A stretch of DNA of 64,000 bases from positions 35,001 through 99,000 of the forward strand of contig CAUYUJ010020695.1 in the NCBI GenBank assembly GCA_963575745.1. Direction: 5' to 3'. Position 1 is the first letter of the stretch, and every line of letters begins with the position of its first letter. The notes beneath the pieces are model-generated. The model worked only from the letters and a program-made list of their open reading frames with translations. It was not told the DNA's origin and ran no database searches. A program made the position numbers and the translations under genes. Origin of the DNA: Prorocentrum cordatum. Taxonomy: Eukaryota > Sar > Dinophyceae > Prorocentrales > Prorocentraceae. Positions 43,101 through 54,730 of the stretch are shown piece after piece.

Positions 43101-43358
43101 CTCCAGCAAGACATCCCCAGAGCCGCGCGGCGGCCCGCGGACCTCCGAGCCCAACCAACGCTCCGCGCGCTGAATCGCGGAGCCATGTCCCGCAGCTGCT
43201 GCAGAGTCTCATGAGCCATGTCCCGCAGCTGCTGCAGCGTCTCATTCGTGCTCCCCGCAAGTATGCGCCCCGCAGCCATCGCGCGTCGTCGCGCTGCCCG
43301 CGGCGGCGGCGGCGCTCGAACCAACCGGCCACGGGAAACAAGTCCCAACCCCGCGTGT

Positions 43359-43890
43359 CCCCAAGCTGCACGGCAACCTGCCTCGGAACGCACACAACTG
43401 CCCCACGAGGTCATACTCAATCCCGCCTACTCAACCCTGCCCCGCGAGTCACTTCCGCCAACGCCTCCATCGCCCTCCGCCGACTTTGCACGAGAGCCCC
43501 ACGAGGCCGCGGCAACTCCATTGCCGCGCGGCTCCGCCACTCTCCCCGCCCCGTCGGGGCGACCGCCGTGGCCCGATCCACTGATGCGACCTGCTGGGTA
43601 CTGCCCCCCGCCGCGCGCTCTACATTCGCCGACTCCGTCCTCGCATTCCGCCGACGTCCAGCCAATCAGCTACGGACAACAGATCGCATCCCCACTTGTC
43701 CCCAAGCTGCACGGGAGCATACGTCGGAACGCACGCGCAGGCCCACTGAGGCCATGCACATTCCCGCCGACCCACCCGCGTGATTTACATCCGCCAACAC
43801 TTCCATCGCTCCCCGCCGACTTTGCCCGCGAGCCCCACGCGGCCGCGGCAACTCCATGGCCGGGCGAATCCGCGGCACTGTCGCAGACCG
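43359..43890 (+). repeat. Direct duplication, 342-bp offset
   Basis: Copies at about 43,359-43,550 and 43,701-43,890 share CCCCAAGCTGCACGG, CGGAACGCAC, CCGACTTTGC(A/C)CG followed by AGAGCCCCACG-type sequence, and GCCGCGGCAACTCCAT. Minus-strand shadow proteins repeat accordingly. Confidence 0.75.
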
Positions 43891-44120
43891 CGCGCTTCAC
43901 TTCCGCCGACCTCCTTCGCCTGCCGCCGCTGCCCCCTCGCGGAGAGCGCTCGGCCTGCGCCGTTGCCAACCCGCGCGGCGTCGCCGCGGCTCCGCGAGCG
44001 CCAGAACGAGCTCCGCGGCCCTATCACGCGAAGCACATTGCCAGGCACTTCTCCCTGGTGGCCTTTCTTCCGCCGCCGACCCCCCCAGCCCTCTCCGCCG
44101 ACCTCCGCAGAAACACTTCG

Positions 44121-44147
44121 ATTCCCTGCTGGATTCCGTGCGCTATG

Positions 44148-44225
<78 letters not shown>

Positions 44226-44510
44226 GGGCGTATTTTAGCGCGGCGAAAAGCCGGGGCTCAGTCGCAGGCGCACCGCCCGCCCGCACTACGGCGGGCGAAA
44301 GAGAGTTGGGCCGGGGGGGGGAATCAACGCGCGCCCGAGCCAGAAGGCTGCGGCCGAGCGGGGAGGAGGGATAAGGGGGCACCGAGAGGGGGCCCTCCCA
44401 TTTCAGTTCCGCCTATACAGAACTAGATCCCCTACTGGACTCCGTGCGCGATGCGAGTAGAGGGGAGGGGCTTATTTTAGCGCGGCGAATAGCCGGGTTT
44501 CATTCGTAGG
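44121..44510 (+). repeat. Duplication split by a (GA)n microsatellite
   Basis: (GA)n fills 44,150-44,222. The flanks CTGCTGGATTCCGTGCGC and TATTTTAGCGCGGCGAA recur at about 44,433-44,500 (CTACTGGACTCCGTGCGCGA, CTTATTTTAGCGCGGCGAAT), where the GA tract is only a few bases long. Confidence 0.8.
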
Positions 44511-44717
44511 AACACCGCCCACCCGACCCAAGCCGCACCGGGCACCAAGTCACCGTCCCGCCCCGTCCCGCTGCATGCCGATTTTGCGGAAGAGGTGCCA
44601 ATGCCGCTACCTCCCAGGAGCTCTCCCAGAGTACACTCCGACCCAAGCTCGAGGGGAATCCAGCCGCGGCGACGAGGACGTTTCCACCACCACCACCACC
44701 ATAAGTTGGAGGGGGGG

Positions 44718-44906
44718 GTCGATTGACCTTGGCGGGATCGGCGCCAGCCTGGTGATGGCAAGACGAGAAGAAATCAAGCTTTGACCTCATGCATGCACAT
44801 ATAATACAATCACTCTGGACGCGTCCTGCGAACCAAACGGCGGCGGCAGGCGCTGCATCCTCACTCAATGTATACTGCATATGATGCTATCTCCTGCACT
44901 TCGACT
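44718..44906 (-). repeat. 3' LTR of the copia element
   Basis: 189 bp and about 97 percent identical to the 5' LTR outside one indel. Shared blocks include CTTGGCGGGATCGGCGCC, GCATGCACATA, GGACGCGTCCTGCGAACCA and GTATACTGCATATGATG. It follows RNase H in element orientation. Confidence 0.92.
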
Positions 44907-45068
44907 CTGGTAACATCTCCGAGTTGTCGCCGTGACTAGACAACTGTGTCCTGAAATCTTGTGACTGCCGTCACTGAAATAGATAACGTCCGTACCTCTG
45001 CTGTCCCAATCTTCTTGAACCACCTTCATGATTCTTGATTGTTATGCCAAAAAGAACACACATCATCA

Positions 45069-45511
45069 TCAAGAAATACCACGATATCGCCATGTATGTA
45101 ATTGTTCTCTCGCAGTGATGTTCCATTGGCCCTTGTTGAATGCCTCCAATAACGTAGATCTGCTGATACCTCCTTTTGTCAGAGCATCACACAACATGTC
45201 CCTTGTGTCTACACAGTGTAATACAGATGACCGTCGTGACTCAAGATGCTCTCTCAATGCCTGAATACCGTATAGCAACTGTCGCTCTGTAGGTGTCGAT
45301 ATCTCTTGCGCAGTAACCGCATCGTACACTGAATGTGCGTCCAGAACTAAGTGTAATTCTACGTTGCAGGGACCAACCATTCTTGAATGCACCTCAACCG
45401 ATGTTTGAGCACCCTCCAGCCATTCTATCAGGAACCCGTTCAGCAACATGCCATATTCTGTGGACTCGGTAGCGTTGTTGAGCTCAGCGCTGAACGTGCC
45501 CCTATTAACCT
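45069..45511 (-). pseudogene. Copia RNase H, C-terminal part
   Basis: The frame gives KVNRGTFSAELNNATES, LHLVLDAHSVYDAVTAQEIS, ERQLLYGIQALREHLE and CVDTRDMLCDALTKGGISR. That is the standard copia RNase H order with catalytic Glu and Asp and the VDTRDMLCDALTKG tail. It ends at about 45,069, some 160 bp before the 3' LTR. It is separated from the RT frame by a single-base shift. Confidence 0.85.
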
Positions 45512-47815
45512 TTACCTGCTTGCGCGAAAAATACCCCCACGTTCTCCAGATGGTGCTGCATCTCTTAGTTCACATAGTCCAATGATCGCTGCTCGCAATG
45601 CTAAACAATCAACATCGTCAGCTCGATACGCACTGTCCGCAATCACGGTGAGACACAACGGCGCCATCATCTTGCCAAAGTGAATCGTGGCCGTCGTACG
45701 TTTAATCCACTTCAATAACTTATTCAAGTCTTTCACGTTGGATACCGTCACATTCTTCATACAACGTTGCAGTTTACCCACCAAGACTACAATATCTGCC
45801 CGCGTGAGAACCTTCCAAGCCACTCCACCCAGCAATGACATGTACAGACTTACCAACTCATCGTTTGCTTTGTCTTCGTCTTTCATGTCCTTGAACTTTT
45901 CCATGGGGATTGCCTTCAACTGGCTGACGTAATGACTCTGGTCCATAATGCATTCCATCGTCTTCGGATCCTGAGTGTGCTTGATTCCCACGCATTCGAA
46001 GGGGGTCTCGATCAGTTCGCATTTGCCGTACTTGACCTCAAGTCGCTGAAACAACTCCACCCTGGTGTTTTCTTCGCAAGCTCCCTTGAAGTCATCCACG
46101 TGTGTTGCCAAACTTACCAATGGTAGTTTGTCTTTCGCCGTGTACTTCTTACCAGTGATGGGACAGCAACTGTCTCGCTCTGTAGCCTGCCTTTGCTTCA
46201 CGTGCAGTTTCTTGTCTGCTGGCAACGGTGACCATTGTGCTTCAATCATTGTCTCCGTCAATGCCATACTCCATGACCATGGCGCATCTTTCGTGCCGAA
46301 ACCTGGCTTGTTCATATCCAATACCTCTGATATGTCACTGAAGTCGCGAAAACCCTCAATCTGACGAAGTAGCACATTCGCCCCAGCCGGCAAGTCGCAT
46401 TTAAAGGATCTCAGCTTGGCCCCCGTCTCACTCGCGATCTGCTTGAACGTCTTCCCACGCAGGAGAGCTATGGATATATCCGTGGGCCATAGCTTCCACC
46501 CATACAGCGCTGCCATAGAAAGCACAGCTCGTTGTACCCATCTCGATACCGTACCTGCGAATGTGGGAAGAGAATCTGCTTGTCTGTCTTTAAACCCACG
46601 CACCGTGAGTCTTGCCTTGATCTTTCGCACGCCGCCGATGAGCTCCCATTTGAGCAACCAGCGGCTGCCTACCAGATTCGTCGCACATCGTCTTGACATT
46701 CTTGAAAACATGCCCATGCTGCACCATCGTCGCATTTTTAACAAACATGATTCAGCAACATCCCGCGCATATTTCTTGAGTTCGTCCTTCGTGAGAATAT
46801 TCATCTCTCTTTCGATGACTGCTTCCACATAGCACCCAGCCGCATTGCATCGATGAACAACAACATACCCTCCAAGAACTTCATCACCGCAGCATTGGAA
46901 CGCGGCAGCCGCACTCATAGCCAGCTCCAACGGGTCTCCGTGATTCTCATCCTCGGTCACGCTGGTCGTCTCAAACACGCTGTCAGAAGAGATGATATCT
47001 GGACCTCGCGTCAGTTCACTCAATCCATGCCAGAAATCATCCTCACTCTCTATTCCTTCGCATTGTTCATCAGGTGCTTCGTCGTCTAGCCTTTGAGACA
47101 CATGCGGTCCAGGATTGCCGCTTCCATCTGATCGTGGTGATAACTGTCTCTTCAGGGTTGGTGCGTCATCTTCGAGACGTCGAGAAAGATGAGGTGCTGA
47201 ATTACCACTGTCATCTGATTCGATCGATCGCGATCTCTTGATTCCATTCCATCTGTGATTAATGTATCCTTCGTTGTGGTCGAAAGTGTCGTCCATGCCT
47301 CCAACGTGTGATGTTCCAGGAGTTTGTCGTCGTGCTTGTCTGGCTTCATCATCCGGCACCAAAGCAAACTGCATGAATGGTGTGTTGGGCCAACTGTCAC
47401 CGAACAAGTATTGTGTCGAAATCCGTTGACTGCCTGGAATCTGAATCCATGACCAATCTTCTCGGCGCCCAACATGCCACCACATGATCACTGCAGCTTC
47501 GGCGCCGGGAACAGCCTCAATGCATGTGACACCATGTCCTAGTCGAATGCCGATGCAGCCAACAAGCTGAAGATGACACGAGGCCGTCGTAAAAACTGCT
47601 CGCATCGGTCCTGGAAGCCGTTGGCCGTCCTTACTAATCATCCAGCCATGTTTGCTGGAAAACACACATCCAAAATACAAAGACCCTTGCTCGATACTCT
47701 CTGCGAAATTTATGATATACTCAATCGGTGTCCTGGTCGACTCCTGTGCGCGCGGCTCCGCCATGAACGTCCATAACACTACAGCTCTTCGCACTTCGGG
47801 TAGACGTATTTGCAT
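45512..47815 (-). pseudogene. Copia reverse transcriptase and start of RNase H
   Basis: 767 codons. After an acidic, Ser-rich linker come the RT fingers (GSRWLLKWE, KIKARLTVRGFKD), motif A DISIALLRG, GTKDAPWSWSMAL, and catalytic HVDD at 46,091-46,102, then the thumb (ECVGIKHTQDPKTMECIMDQ). RNase H begins with VIADSAYRADD. The frame ends at TAA 45,512-45,514. A one-base shift near a T5 run at about 45,527 would restore the continuation into the next frame. It is the longest intact piece of the element, so RT decayed least. Confidence 0.88.
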
Positions 47816-48820
47816 GTTGCGATTCTGTCAACGAACTCCAACCACTCCATCTCGCAATCGAGTAATATGTAACTGCAGCGGGTCCTCGCCAGCCACTGAG
47901 ATCCTTGTTGGGTGGATCTCGGTATATGTCGACTTCGTCGCCTATCTTGAGTTCCAACAACTCTCCAGCTGGCCTGGTTCTTGAGTTCATCGCTCGACTC
48001 AGGCGATCCGTGGCCGTGCCCTGGATGATAGATGACATCGCAACTTCGCGTAATCGGTGCACATGGCGAGATACTCCATCTATTCCATCTTGACCGTCCG
48101 AAAGTGGAGTCTGTGACCCAGGCTCGAAATCTCGTAGTGCTGCCGGTGATCTCCCGTACAGCGCTTTGTAGGGGGTGGTACCAAGGATGCTAATCATGCT
48201 GTTCTTGGCCAGGGTCGCTTCGTCTAGGATAGCTTGTGGTGTGACTGCGATGCCATCTCTCTCCATCTGCGAATTGATCTTATGAGCTGCGTCACGCAAC
48301 AATGCATTGCGTCGTTCCACAATTCTCGCATGTGACCCTCGTGGTCGCAGGTAGGGTTGTATTCCCTACCTGTCTGCCCACGCGGATGCAACTTCGCTGT
48401 CCAGAGCGCCCTCCTTGTCGCCGGTGAGCCGCTTCATGGGTCCGTCGAGCCGCAGCCACACATGCGTGATGCCGTTGAGGATTTCCTGCGCGACGCGGCT
48501 CGCAATAATAATAGCGGCAGACCAACGAATACACGCATCCACCATATGAAGGACTGTGTGGGTGCTCCAGAACAGCAAGTCCAACCCTACTTCGATATTG
48601 AAATCCGAGAGTACCTTCAGCTTCGCCATTGGCCTCACCCCAACACTCTGCCACTGTCGACATACTGGGCAGGTGTCTACGACTTGCGACACCATGTCGG
48701 TGGCTTCGCTTGGAGCGCCCGCAACTTTGAGTAGCTCCATCATTCTTGCCGTCGGTGCATGCCACAGTCTGATATGTAGCTTTCGAATCGTCCTCCTGAC
48801 CACCACCGGATCCATCGACT
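47721..48820 (-). pseudogene. Copia integrase with one in-frame TAG
   Basis: The zinc head is LHIRLWHAPTARMMELL followed by CPVCRQW (HHCC). The core then reads VGLDLLFWSTHTVLHMVDAC (first Asp) and LTGDKEGALDSEVASAWADR (second Asp). A TAG at 48,366-48,368 follows, and the same frame goes on GIQPYLRPRGSHARIVERRN, with the third catalytic residue (Glu) in IVERR. The tail includes TTPYKALYGRSPAAL and IGDEVDIYRDPPNKDLSGW. The frame is lost at about 47,720-47,815. It would join element cDNA to host DNA. Confidence 0.8.
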
Positions 48821-49599
48821 TAAGTAACCGCAGCGCTCGACCCGCCGACCAATCTGACCAATCGGCGCCTCCGGGATCTGCTTGCGCCCCTGCCTCTATC
48901 CGAGTTGCAGCTCGATTGCGTCGATCAGCTGCCAGTGGTCTGCCTGCGGGATGAGCTTCGGGAGGTGGCGGTACAGGTACTTCTTGGAGTGCTGCATCTT
49001 GCCCTGGCCCCGCTGGGGCTCCATCTTCACCTTCGTCGTCTGCATCTCCATCTCGTTCACCATATGCTGCTGCTGGTGGTGCTGCTGGTTCAAGCGGCTC
49101 GAGTTCACGCAACCTACCTCCAGATCGCTCAGCACTGGAGGGATCTGGATCAGCTCGTCGGACTCTAGGTTGTCTGGGTAGAACTCCACCGACTGCTGAA
49201 CCACGAGAGGGAACCATCTGCCATCGACATTTGTCGTCTCCTGTACGCATGGAATGACCTCTCGGCTTTCCGGCGCGACACCCAGGACACTCTTCCCCCA
49301 GCGGTTGTACTTGAGGGTACTTGCAGCTTCCGCGTCGAATGTGTCGAGGATCATGTGCCGAGCGGTTGTTATGACATGCGGGACAATGTTCATTTTCGCC
49401 TTTTGTCGCTGGTCTTCCCCGCGGCCTTGGAGCGCCCGTTGCCGCAGGTCCACCTGCTGGAGTCGTCGACGTTGCTGTTGGTGCTGCTGCAGTCGACGAA
49501 GCCGCGGTGGGATTCGGCAAGATATCATCATCGTCATCTCGATCACGTGCTCCTGTGCCCATATCGGGATAATAGGTAACAACATATTTTCGTGTCGGG

Positions 49600-50270
49600 T
49601 CCTGCCTCCACATTCTTCGCACCACACACGCGACTCCTTGAGCGATCAGTTCGGCGAGCCGCCATGGCCACACTTGCATTTTCTTGGAAATCGCGCCGTC
49701 GATGTGTTGATGCTTGAGACAGGCCTGAGCTCCAGTGCATCTCAGTCGCTTCAACGGAAGAATCAGTGCCTCGCAACTTGCAATGAAGTGAGACGACTTT
49801 CGTACCGGAAGTCCTGATCTTGGGCAACGTAGTCCTGCCTGACTTTGATGTATGATAGCCTCGGCCGTGTCGGGATGACCTCTGACTTTCATCCACATGG
49901 AGGATCGATAGAGATCTGATCCAGTCGGTTGCTCCGCAACGTAGTGACGTCCGTGGTCAAGTTGAAATTGAGCCAAGTCCCCGCACAAATGACCAAGAGG
50001 TTCTGGAACTCGTCTGGATGACTCATGCGTCTCGGGATTCATGATACGATTGAATGTGGCCCATCCGGCCATGCCTTGACAGGGAGGCGACATCACGATC
50101 ACAACGGGCTTGCAGCTCATCATATACATCCACATGTCGTGTCTGTCCTTCTCCTTGGAACGATCAATGTCACATTGAAGATCAAAGTTGCGTCCAACGT
50201 GATGTCCCTGGTGATGTGTCCGTCGTAGAAGCATCTTAGTTGTTCTAGCTTCACCTCCCATGATCTCCAT
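49600..50270 (-). pseudogene. Cytosine-methyltransferase-like domain B of the copia polyprotein
   Basis: First part of a 634-codon frame. PVVIVMSPPCQGMAGW places Cys64 in an SPPCQG box, the catalytic motif IV of C5 cytosine methyltransferases (normally PPCQ). RHYVAEQPTGSDLYRSSMW could be the ENV/ENP-like motif. RCPRSGLPVRKSSHFIAS, RCTGAQACLKHQHIDG and VWPWRLAELI complete the block. It resembles the methyltransferase-like insert found in other dinoflagellate retroelements. The classical S-adenosylmethionine FxGxG loop is not obvious, so activity is uncertain. It is followed by a Pro/Ala/Arg-rich linker with Cys pairs (CPACHNN, CPGCRAG) before integrase. Confidence 0.55.
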
Positions 50271-50651
50271 AATGTCAATGAAATTTTATAATTCGGCGTC
50301 GGCCAACCAGCATCCGAGTAACTGACCGACTGATGTATATGCCAAGCTGCGATTGGCAACTCCCGGATCTGGTACATACGATCAATACCAAAGACCCACT
50401 GCGTCAGTAAAGTGTAATGCTCGATCCCAATCACACTCGTGATCCACGCCATCTGGCTGCCATCGATGGCCGCCGAGAAGCGACGTGTCGTAGTCCAGCC
50501 ACATCTCCGTGATCTCCAGGTCGATCGAGCTCATGTCGTCGCCGCAGTCACTCCATGTTTTCTCGTAGCCCTTCATGTTACGCTGCTTGGCCTTCTCAGG
50601 TCGTCCTGGCGCCATGTTATGAATCTTGACCTGATTCTCTTTGGCCTTCTG

Positions 50652-51431
50652 TCATATCCTCGCCTCCGTAGGGTATATCTCGACTGCGCCATTGAAACTT
50701 ACCGTCTTCGAGCTCATCAGCGTGAGAGTCTCCGGCTTCACAAGTGAATTCGACTCTGGTAACATCTCCATGTGTCCGTCAGACTCTGTCGTGTTAAGCA
50801 TAGTCTCACCACCGCTGATATTGTCCGCCGTGAAAATCTGTTGCCACACAAACTCCATCGGAGCCTTGATCATGTCGCAGCGCGCCTCATGCATCTCACT
50901 TTTATCCATGGTACATTCTGCCTCGTGGTGATGCTGACCATGATCACAAGCATTCCAGTCTGGAAGCTTCAGCGTGCCCATGATCTTGGTGTGCTGGCCA
51001 GCGGGAACTCGATCCTTTCCCGGGGTAACTCCAAGTCTGCACCATCGTATCGATTGTGAATGAATCTGGGAGATACTGTCCAGCCTGACTAGTCCACTCG
51101 TTTCCCACATGATGTTCCGCGCACTGCCCTCCAGGATCACGTTGATCTTAAGCTTGATCGCCTCCATGACAATCTGAGCCACATTCCATGCGCGCCTTCG
51201 CTCTCGGTTGTTGATCGATGAGGTTGGTGCTCCGGTCAACGCAATCCATACAATATCAGGTTTTATCCTCACCATCTCACCAATGACTCGCTCCAATCGG
51301 TGAAGGCTCATCAGGTTCCTAGTGTCGTAATGTGTGGTCTGAATGCGATGTCCGTGTCTGCGCCCAAATTCATGCAAGGCTTGTTGGCGAATAGAGTCGA
51401 TATCGCCCATGAGCCAAGCTTTGCGAACCAA
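50652..51431 (-). pseudogene. Methyltransferase-like domain A of the copia polyprotein (catalytic box lost)
   Basis: 260 codons in a frame shared with the downstream domains. KPDIVWIALTGAPTSS occupies the place of the PPC box in domain B and in cytosine methyltransferases, but the catalytic Pro-Cys is gone (TGAP). INVILEGSARNIMWE replaces the E-N-P-like motif. RWCRLGVTPGKDRVPAGQHT, KIMGTLKLPDWNACDH and GQHHHE follow the same order seen in domain B. I infer a duplicated, degenerate methyltransferase-fold domain, perhaps DNA-binding only. TAA/TAG stops at 50,652 and 50,382 interrupt an otherwise continuous frame to domain B. Confidence 0.5.
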
Positions 51432-51861
51432 GCGCTGAGGTAACGAATTCGAGTGAGCAGGCCCCTCGCCTGCTAACTGATAACTGGACTGACACTCGTG
51501 TCCGTCGCGAAGATACTGGAGACCAGGCTCCTCATGACAAGGAGGCCGATGTCCAGCGTGTTAGGGATGTCCGTCGCCAGCGCCTTCATCACCAGCGATG
51601 TCTGCGCATTGTGATTTTTTTTGAATTCTGTGAAATATTGCTCTGACCAGTGTGTCTGAGCATCTCGCCGCCAACGTCGCAAGTATCCGACCGCAATAAC
51701 GGAGGTTCCACTGTAGGCTGCCCCGTCACTGTAGTCCTGACGTTGTCGTCGCCAGGCCGCTTCGCCACCGAAGTTGCCTCCGCAGCGCCGCTCACTGTCT
51801 CGGTCAAGGCGGGACTTGATCCAGGTTGCGGTGATACCTGGTGGCCCGCCTCGCCGCCCCA

Positions 51862-52797
51862 TCACTGGCTGTTGTTGTGGTAGAGGTTGAGCGTCGTGAC
51901 CGGAGTCGACGACACTCCACTTCCCGAGTGTTTGCCCCCCAGCTGCTGGAACTCGCTGACCGGGAGCATAAGATGTCCACTCGGAGCCTCCTCCAAATCA
52001 TAGGACCTGGTCCCTGGCGGTAACTGGAAAGTTGCGTCACCTGGTGCCAGGAAATGGATCTTGTTGTTCACGATATCGAGGACCGTCCACAGCTGTCGCA
52101 GGGATCGCAATCCTAGAAGTGCTGGTATGTTGGAGTTAGGCACCACCGGTGCCGTGTACACCGCTGGTGTTCCTTCGGTCTCGTGCTCCTGCGCTGGCAA
52201 GGCAGTGGGAAACCGTCCGAACTCCGTACACTGTTGACGCCCGTTGCCAACACCCTCCGCATTCAGCACCTCGGGCATTCGCCAGTCTTGTACCTGAACT
52301 CCTGCTTCCTGTGCTAGTCCTTGCTGTCGTCGGGCCCACTCCGAACCGGTGAGATTGCCATGTGCTCCAGGATCGACCAGCAGCCCTTCGCGTCGTGGTC
52401 CCAGTCTCGTTCGGGTATGCCATGTACCTCGGCGCTCCCGCGTCTCCTGAATACGATGCTGCTCGTAGGTCGGCAGGAAGATCTGAAAAGTCCCGGCGAT
52501 GACCTTGCGTTCTGGGCGGGGCCAAGCTCCTGGGCGGTCTCCTCCTCCAAGTGGACGCTGGACTCCCGCCTGCTGTATGCCGTTGTCATCGTGCCGCACC
52601 TGCGATGCCGTGTCTGAGCTGCCGAGGGATAGGATGGCTGTGAGGTCACGCACGTTCTGCTCGCTGGCGCGATGGCCCCGTCGTTCTGAGTGCCGCCCCT
52701 CACGAGAATGTTCGTCGTATTCATGATCGTCATCGTAGCTCTGCATAACTTTTCCTTTGTTGCCTTTCTTCCCTTTTCGTTTTGACCGCGCATGCCA
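51862..52797 (-). pseudogene. Copia aspartic protease
   Basis: In frame with gag after the TAA. EGLLVDPGAHGNLTG at about 52,386-52,342 carries the catalytic Asp in a DPGA box (canonical D-S/T-G-A, with Pro replacing Ser/Thr as I remember from dinoflagellate copies). The second protease signature is IPALLGLRSLRQL, about 90 residues later. It would cleave the polyprotein. A TGA at 51,862-51,864 ends the frame. Beyond it, to about 51,430, two frames compete (51,807-51,589 and 51,865-51,473) and a frameshift must lie there. Confidence 0.75.
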
Positions 52798-53388
52798 TTA
52801 TTCATGATCATTGCGATGTCGATGCTGATCCCGATCATCACGTGCCTGATCCCGTGCTGGCAATTGTCGTCCATGGTCGTGCTCCGTTGGCGTGGGATCC
52901 TGGCCATGATCGTCGAAAGCGCTGCGGCACCGTCCGGATACTGATGATGATGCCGTCTTACTCTGCCGTACTGTCTGATCATGCTCCATGGGACTGGCTC
53001 GCATAGCACCTTTGTTCTGCCATATTGAATAGTTCGTCCACGGGTTGTCATCGTCATGTACCGATACCGCCGACCAGTGATGATTATCAAGCTGCCCCTG
53101 CTCACCTGTGCTCTCCGTCGTCATGAAAATGCCCGCTGGTCCCCTTGGATGGCTCACCTGAGCTGCCGGAAGCTGGACTCCCGCAAGTAGGCCGGTGCGA
53201 GGAGTGTACATTGATCCCACATATGTCTGATGTGGTCCGCCTCCGTCAGTATGGCGATGTCCTCCTGGTTGTGACTGCACCGGGCATTCTCGAATGAGAT
53301 GTTGGTCTGAACCGCATCGGTGACATGTCATTGTGTTGCCATCATCTCCTCGGGGATTACCTCGACGCTTTCCTTTTCCTCCTTTATA
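52798..53388 (-). pseudogene. Copia nucleocapsid (CCHC zinc knuckle) and linker
   Basis: In the same frame as gag. After a basic leader (YKGGKGKRRGN) comes CHRCGSDQHLIREC, a CX2CX4HX4C knuckle at about 53,320-53,285, for binding element RNA. The rest is a Gln/His/Asp-rich linker ending in RDQHRHRNDHE at a TAA (52,798-52,800). The frame stays open past that stop into the protease. Confidence 0.75.
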
Positions 53389-54639
53389 TCATGTGAATTG
53401 TGACGACGTCGGGTAGCCCAGCTGTGCGCTATCATGGTAGTTATTATTCCAAGCCTGTGGTTGACTTCCACCGGCGAAACCTTTACCATATGAAGAATAA
53501 CCTTTACCTTTTCCTCGTCCTTTGCGCCGTCGCTGACTCCGACGATCATATCTGGTGTGCTTCTTGGTGAATGTTCTCCATCTGCGTCTCGCCACCATAT
53601 ACTCATGCCATAATGTGTCGGCCCTCGAGGTGGCCTCCACGCTTGCCAAATAGGCCTCCATCTCTTGCGGCGGAATCTCGTCGCCGCTGGTCGCACTGCT
53701 GCTGTCTTCATCCAGGTCGTAAGGTTCTTCCTGCGTCGCATACATGCCGTGAGAGAGCTGCGCTGCCGTCCTCGGAAATGTCATCGATGCTGGTGTCGGA
53801 ACTCCGCCCATCATCAGTGTTCCCGTGTTCCAGCCGTCATTATGGTTCCACATCTGTCCAGGCGCAGCCGTCATCGTCGGAAAGAAGTATTGACCCTGTC
53901 CATGTCCTCGCTGTGATATTCCTGGTCCTTGTCCGCCGAAATGTCCACCTGGCATTGCCGTTGTCGCTATACCTCCATGCTGATGGACATGTCCGACTCG
54001 TCGCACGAGTGATATCAGCTCATTAAACTGCTCCTCTGTGTCTGGAAGGTTGCCGCGGAAGCCCATCAGCAGATTGACCCATTCAGCCGGTGGGATACGC
54101 AGTCCACTTAGCAATAGCCACGCACAACCACTCGGCCCGAGATCCAGATTGCCATCCGCTGCTGCCCGAAACTGAAGACTGGAGAACCTTCCCAATGTGG
54201 TGTCGATATCTTCACCGGGCATCCTCTTGAAACTCATCAACTCCGCGATCGAAGAGGTCGAAGTCTCCACGTCCAGTGGGGCGAACTGTCGTTGAACTCC
54301 ACGCAATATGATAGCCGGGCCCGTCACCTGACGTAATCCCAATCCGTCCTGAAGATCTCTCATGCCACCATCACGTACCGTCTGTGGATCCAAGGTGCCG
54401 CACAACTCCCTGGCCACCCCACCTACACGTAGGATGACTGCTGCACCTTGAGCTGTCCCTGGTAGTTCACACGCCAGTGCCCACCAGACCACATTGCGAG
54501 CCCATGTCTTGAAAGGATAGAACCGCTGCCATCTTGAGTCCCACGCTGGGGGCACCTTCATCGTGCCCATGATGCTCGTCTGATCTGCCACGCCACCAAA
54601 ACCAGCCGCCTGAGCATTGTTCATGTTAGACAGATGCAT
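53389..54639 (-). pseudogene. Copia gag, closed by an in-frame TGA before the zinc knuckle
   Basis: 416 codons from an ATG 91 bases inside the 5' LTR. The N-terminal part (KVPPAWDSRWQRFYPFKTWA, then CELPGTAQGAAVILRVGG) is a capsid-like helical region and includes DIDTTLGRFSSLQFRAA. The C-terminus turns His/Gly-rich, then strongly basic (RRSQRRRKGRGKGKG). The frame closes at TGA (53,389-53,391) and continues open on the far side into the zinc knuckle. The TGA is one transition from CGA, so it may be a CpG mutation. It would form the particle that packages element RNA. Confidence 0.75.
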
Positions 54640-54708
54640 TGTACTGACTAACGTGAACTACCAAGTCCAATCCGTAGCGCAGTGATGTTCAGCGTGCCTG
54701 CCGTGGAG

Positions 54709-54729
54709 GAGCCGCAGCTCCGCTACCAA
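54709..54729 (-). promoter_or_regulatory. Primer binding site next to the 5' LTR
   Basis: Directly inside the 5' LTR the minus strand reads TTGGTAGCGGAGCTGCGGC. TGGTAGCGGAGC closely matches the usual copia primer site TGGTATCAGAGC, complementary to the 3' end of initiator tRNA-Met. Seen in sequence; primer identity is inferred. Confidence 0.6.
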
Positions 54730-54730
54730 G

